Assembly: GCA_947177825.1 (NCBI GenBank)
Contig: CAMWWA010000079.1
Span: forward strand, 1-6,067
Direction: 5' to 3'
Origin: an uncultured Clostridia bacterium
Lineage (GTDB): Bacteria > Bacillota > Clostridia > Christensenellales > Borkfalkiaceae
Length of the DNA: 6,067 bases
Below, piece by piece: positions 4,625 to 6,067 of the stretch. The notes under the pieces are model-generated. The model was not told where the DNA came from, searched no databases, and saw only the letters and a program-made list of their open reading frames with translations. The translations under genes were made by a program, and so were the position numbers. Within the stretch, counting starts at the first letter, position 1; every line of letters begins with the position of its first letter.

Positions 4625-6046
4625 ATGAAGAAAACCAAGATTATTTGTACGCTCGGCCCCGCAAGCGAAAGCGAAGACGTTTTATCCAAGATGATTGACG
4701 CGGGTATGAACGTGGCAAGACTCAATTTTTCGCACGGAACGCACGAGGAACACGCCGTTAAGATAGACCTTATCAAGAGGGTGCGCGAAAAAAAGAAGGT
4801 GCCCCTGCCCATTCTTTTGGACACAAAGGGTCCCGAGTTCCGCATTAAGACCTTTGCAAAGGGCAAAGTAACGCTTAAAGAAGGCGACACCTTTACCTTT
4901 ACCACCGACGAAATAGAAGGCGACAAGACGCGCGTTTCCGTTTCCTTTGCGGGCATCTGCGAGCAGATGTTCCCAGGCGACAAAATTTTGCTGAACAACG
5001 GACTTATTATCTTTGAAGTTATTAAGGTAGAAAAGCCAAACGTTATTTGCAAGGTTTTAGTCGGCGGCGAGCTTTCCAACCGCAAGTCGATGTTCTTCCC
5101 CGACAAGGAGCTGGAAATGGAATACCTTTCGGAGCAGGACAAAGCCGATTTGAAGTTCGGCGTCGAGCAGGGAATAGATTTCGTTGCGTGCTCCTTCGTA
5201 TCCAAGGCGCAGAACGTTATAGACGTAAGAAACTGGCTGAGAGCGTGCGGCGACAAGGACGACCAGATTGAAATTATAGCAAAAATCGAAAACCGCGCGG
5301 GCGTTAATAACCTTGACAGCATTATCGACGTTTGCGGCGGCATTATGGTTGCGCGCGGCGACCTCGGCGTGGAAGTGCCTTTCGAGGAACTCCCCGCCAT
5401 TCAGAAAACGATTATCAAAAAGTGCCGTATCCGCGGCAAGCGTACGATTACCGCAACCGAGATGCTGGAATCGATGATTAAACAGCCCCGCCCCACCAGA
5501 GCGGAAATTTCCGACGTTGCAAACGCCGTATACGACGGCTCCTCCGCCATTATGCTTTCGGGCGAAACGGCGGCGGGCGCTTACCCCGTAGAGGCGGTGC
5601 GCGCTATGGCGAAAATTGCGCAGCAGGCGGAGATTAACACCAACTATATCGCTTACATTAAGGACAGCGACTACCACGTTAAAAACCTTGCCGAAGCCCT
5701 TTCGCATTCGGCTTGCACGCTTGCGCAGGACATAGGCGCAAAGGTTATAGTAGTGTGCACGCGTACGGGCGGCACGGCGAGAACGGTTTCGCGTTTCAGA
5801 CCTATGATTGACATTATAGGTATGACAACCGACGAGCGCGCTTACAGAAAGCTTGCGCTGAGCTGGGGCGTTATACCCGTTATGAGCGAGGAGTTCTATT
5901 CGGTGGACGTACTCTTCCACTACGCGAAGCGCGCCGCGATAGACACGGGGCTTGTGACCAAGGGCGACAGGATAGTTTTAACCGGCGGTACTCCCAACGG
6001 CAAGAGCGGCAACAGCAACCTTATAAACGTTGAAACGATAGGCTAA
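4625..6046 (+). CDS. pyk: Pyruvate kinase
   Basis: Catalyses PEP + ADP to pyruvate + ATP, the final step of glycolysis, in the cytosol, usually as a homotetramer. The 473 residues equal the standard core enzyme; the extra C-terminal PEP-utiliser-like domain of Bacillus-type enzymes (about 585 residues) is absent. Motifs in order: KTKIICTLGPAS at 3-14, ARLNFSHGTH at 31-40, DTKGPEFR at 66-73, the B domain at about 70-165, IIAKIENRAGV at 217-227, GGIMVARGDLGVE at 238-250, TITATEMLESM at 274-284, RPTRAEISDVANAV at 289-302 and MLSGETAAGAYP at 310-321. K220, E222, D246 and T278 fall at the E. coli catalytic positions. The C-terminal allosteric domain spans roughly 350-473 and ends LTGGTPNGKSGNSN. 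Unusual are NNGLI for the common DDGLI (124-128), RKSMFFPD for RKGVNLPG (153-160), and I74 beside E71 in the potassium-site region. It is divergent from rnpB and has its own promoter. Confidence 0.97.
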   Translation: MKKTKIICTLGPASESEDVLSKMIDAGMNVARLNFSHGTHEEHAVKIDLIKRVREKKKVPLPILLDTKGPEFRIKTFAKGKVTLKEGDTFTFTTDEIEGDKTRVSVSFAGICEQMFPGDKILLNNGLIIFEVIKVEKPNVICKVLVGGELSNRKSMFFPDKELEMEYLSEQDKADLKFGVEQGIDFVACSFVSKAQNVIDVRNWLRACGDKDDQIEIIAKIENRAGVNNLDSIIDVCGGIMVARGDLGVEVPFEELPAIQKTIIKKCRIRGKRTITATEMLESMIKQPRPTRAEISDVANAVYDGSSAIMLSGETAAGAYPVEAVRAMAKIAQQAEINTNYIAYIKDSDYHVKNLAEALSHSACTLAQDIGAKVIVVCTRTGGTARTVSRFRPMIDIIGMTTDERAYRKLALSWGVIPVMSEEFYSVDVLFHYAKRAAIDTGLVTKGDRIVLTGGTPNGKSGNSNLINVETIG

Positions 6047-6067
6047 CGACAGGCTAAGAAAAAGCGC

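Noticed and set aside
4612..5400. 262-codon open frame on the minus strand opposite the 5' half of pyk
   Set aside because: The Ser/Thr/Ile/Pro-rich, low-information translation has no family match I recognise, covers the pyk start and lies antisense to conserved motifs.
5057..5920. 287-codon open frame on the minus strand opposite pyk
   Set aside because: It is fully antisense to an intact, well-conserved pyruvate kinase, and its translation is rich in Arg, Asn and His with no recognisable domain. It is a shadow of the plus-strand codon pattern.

Overview
The window looks like a chromosomal housekeeping segment of an anaerobic Bacillota, most likely class Clostridia. Supporting this are a pta-ackA acetate-fermentation pair, the yceD-rpmF pair, a TmcAL (YlbM-type) tRNA-modification enzyme (a Firmicutes hallmark), strong AGGAG ribosome binding sites, very AT-rich sigma-A-like promoters between genes of moderate GC, and an RNase P RNA that folds as the ancestral A type rather than the Bacillus B type. 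A finer taxonomic call is not possible from the sequence alone. I see no mobile elements, CRISPR arrays, tRNA or rRNA genes, or frameshifted genes.

Layout. Positions 1-2828 hold four genes on the minus strand in transcription order pta, ackA, yceD, rpmF (rpmF is cut by the window start). pta and ackA are 19 bp apart and yceD and rpmF 25 bp apart. yceD has its own perfect-consensus promoter in the 75-bp gap after ackA, where I see no terminator, so read-through from pta-ackA is possible. Positions 2829-2944 form a divergent control region with two promoter candidates whose -10 boxes overlap on opposite strands. tmcAL runs on the plus strand from 2945 to 4108. A strong 11-bp GC hairpin separates it from the convergent rnpB gene (about 4158-4510, minus strand). 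Positions 4511-4624 are a second divergent control region, driving rnpB leftward and pyk (4625-6046, pyruvate kinase) rightward.

How the genes work together. Pyk, Pta and AckA carry out the substrate-level ATP-forming steps at the end of sugar fermentation: PEP to pyruvate, then acetyl-CoA to acetyl phosphate to acetate. TmcAL uses free acetate and ATP to acetylate the wobble cytidine of elongator tRNA-Met, so the enzyme that consumes acetate for translation sits back-to-back with the operon that makes acetate. RNase P RNA (tRNA 5' maturation), YceD (23S rRNA/large-subunit accumulation) and L32 make up the translation side of the neighbourhood.

The region is largely ordinary. The points most worth a second look are an RNase P RNA that appears to lack the GGU motif in L15 that binds the tRNA CCA end, the mutually exclusive pta/tmcAL promoters, a pyruvate kinase with a mixed potassium-dependence signature and an atypical B domain, and a YceD with a shortened cysteine tail.
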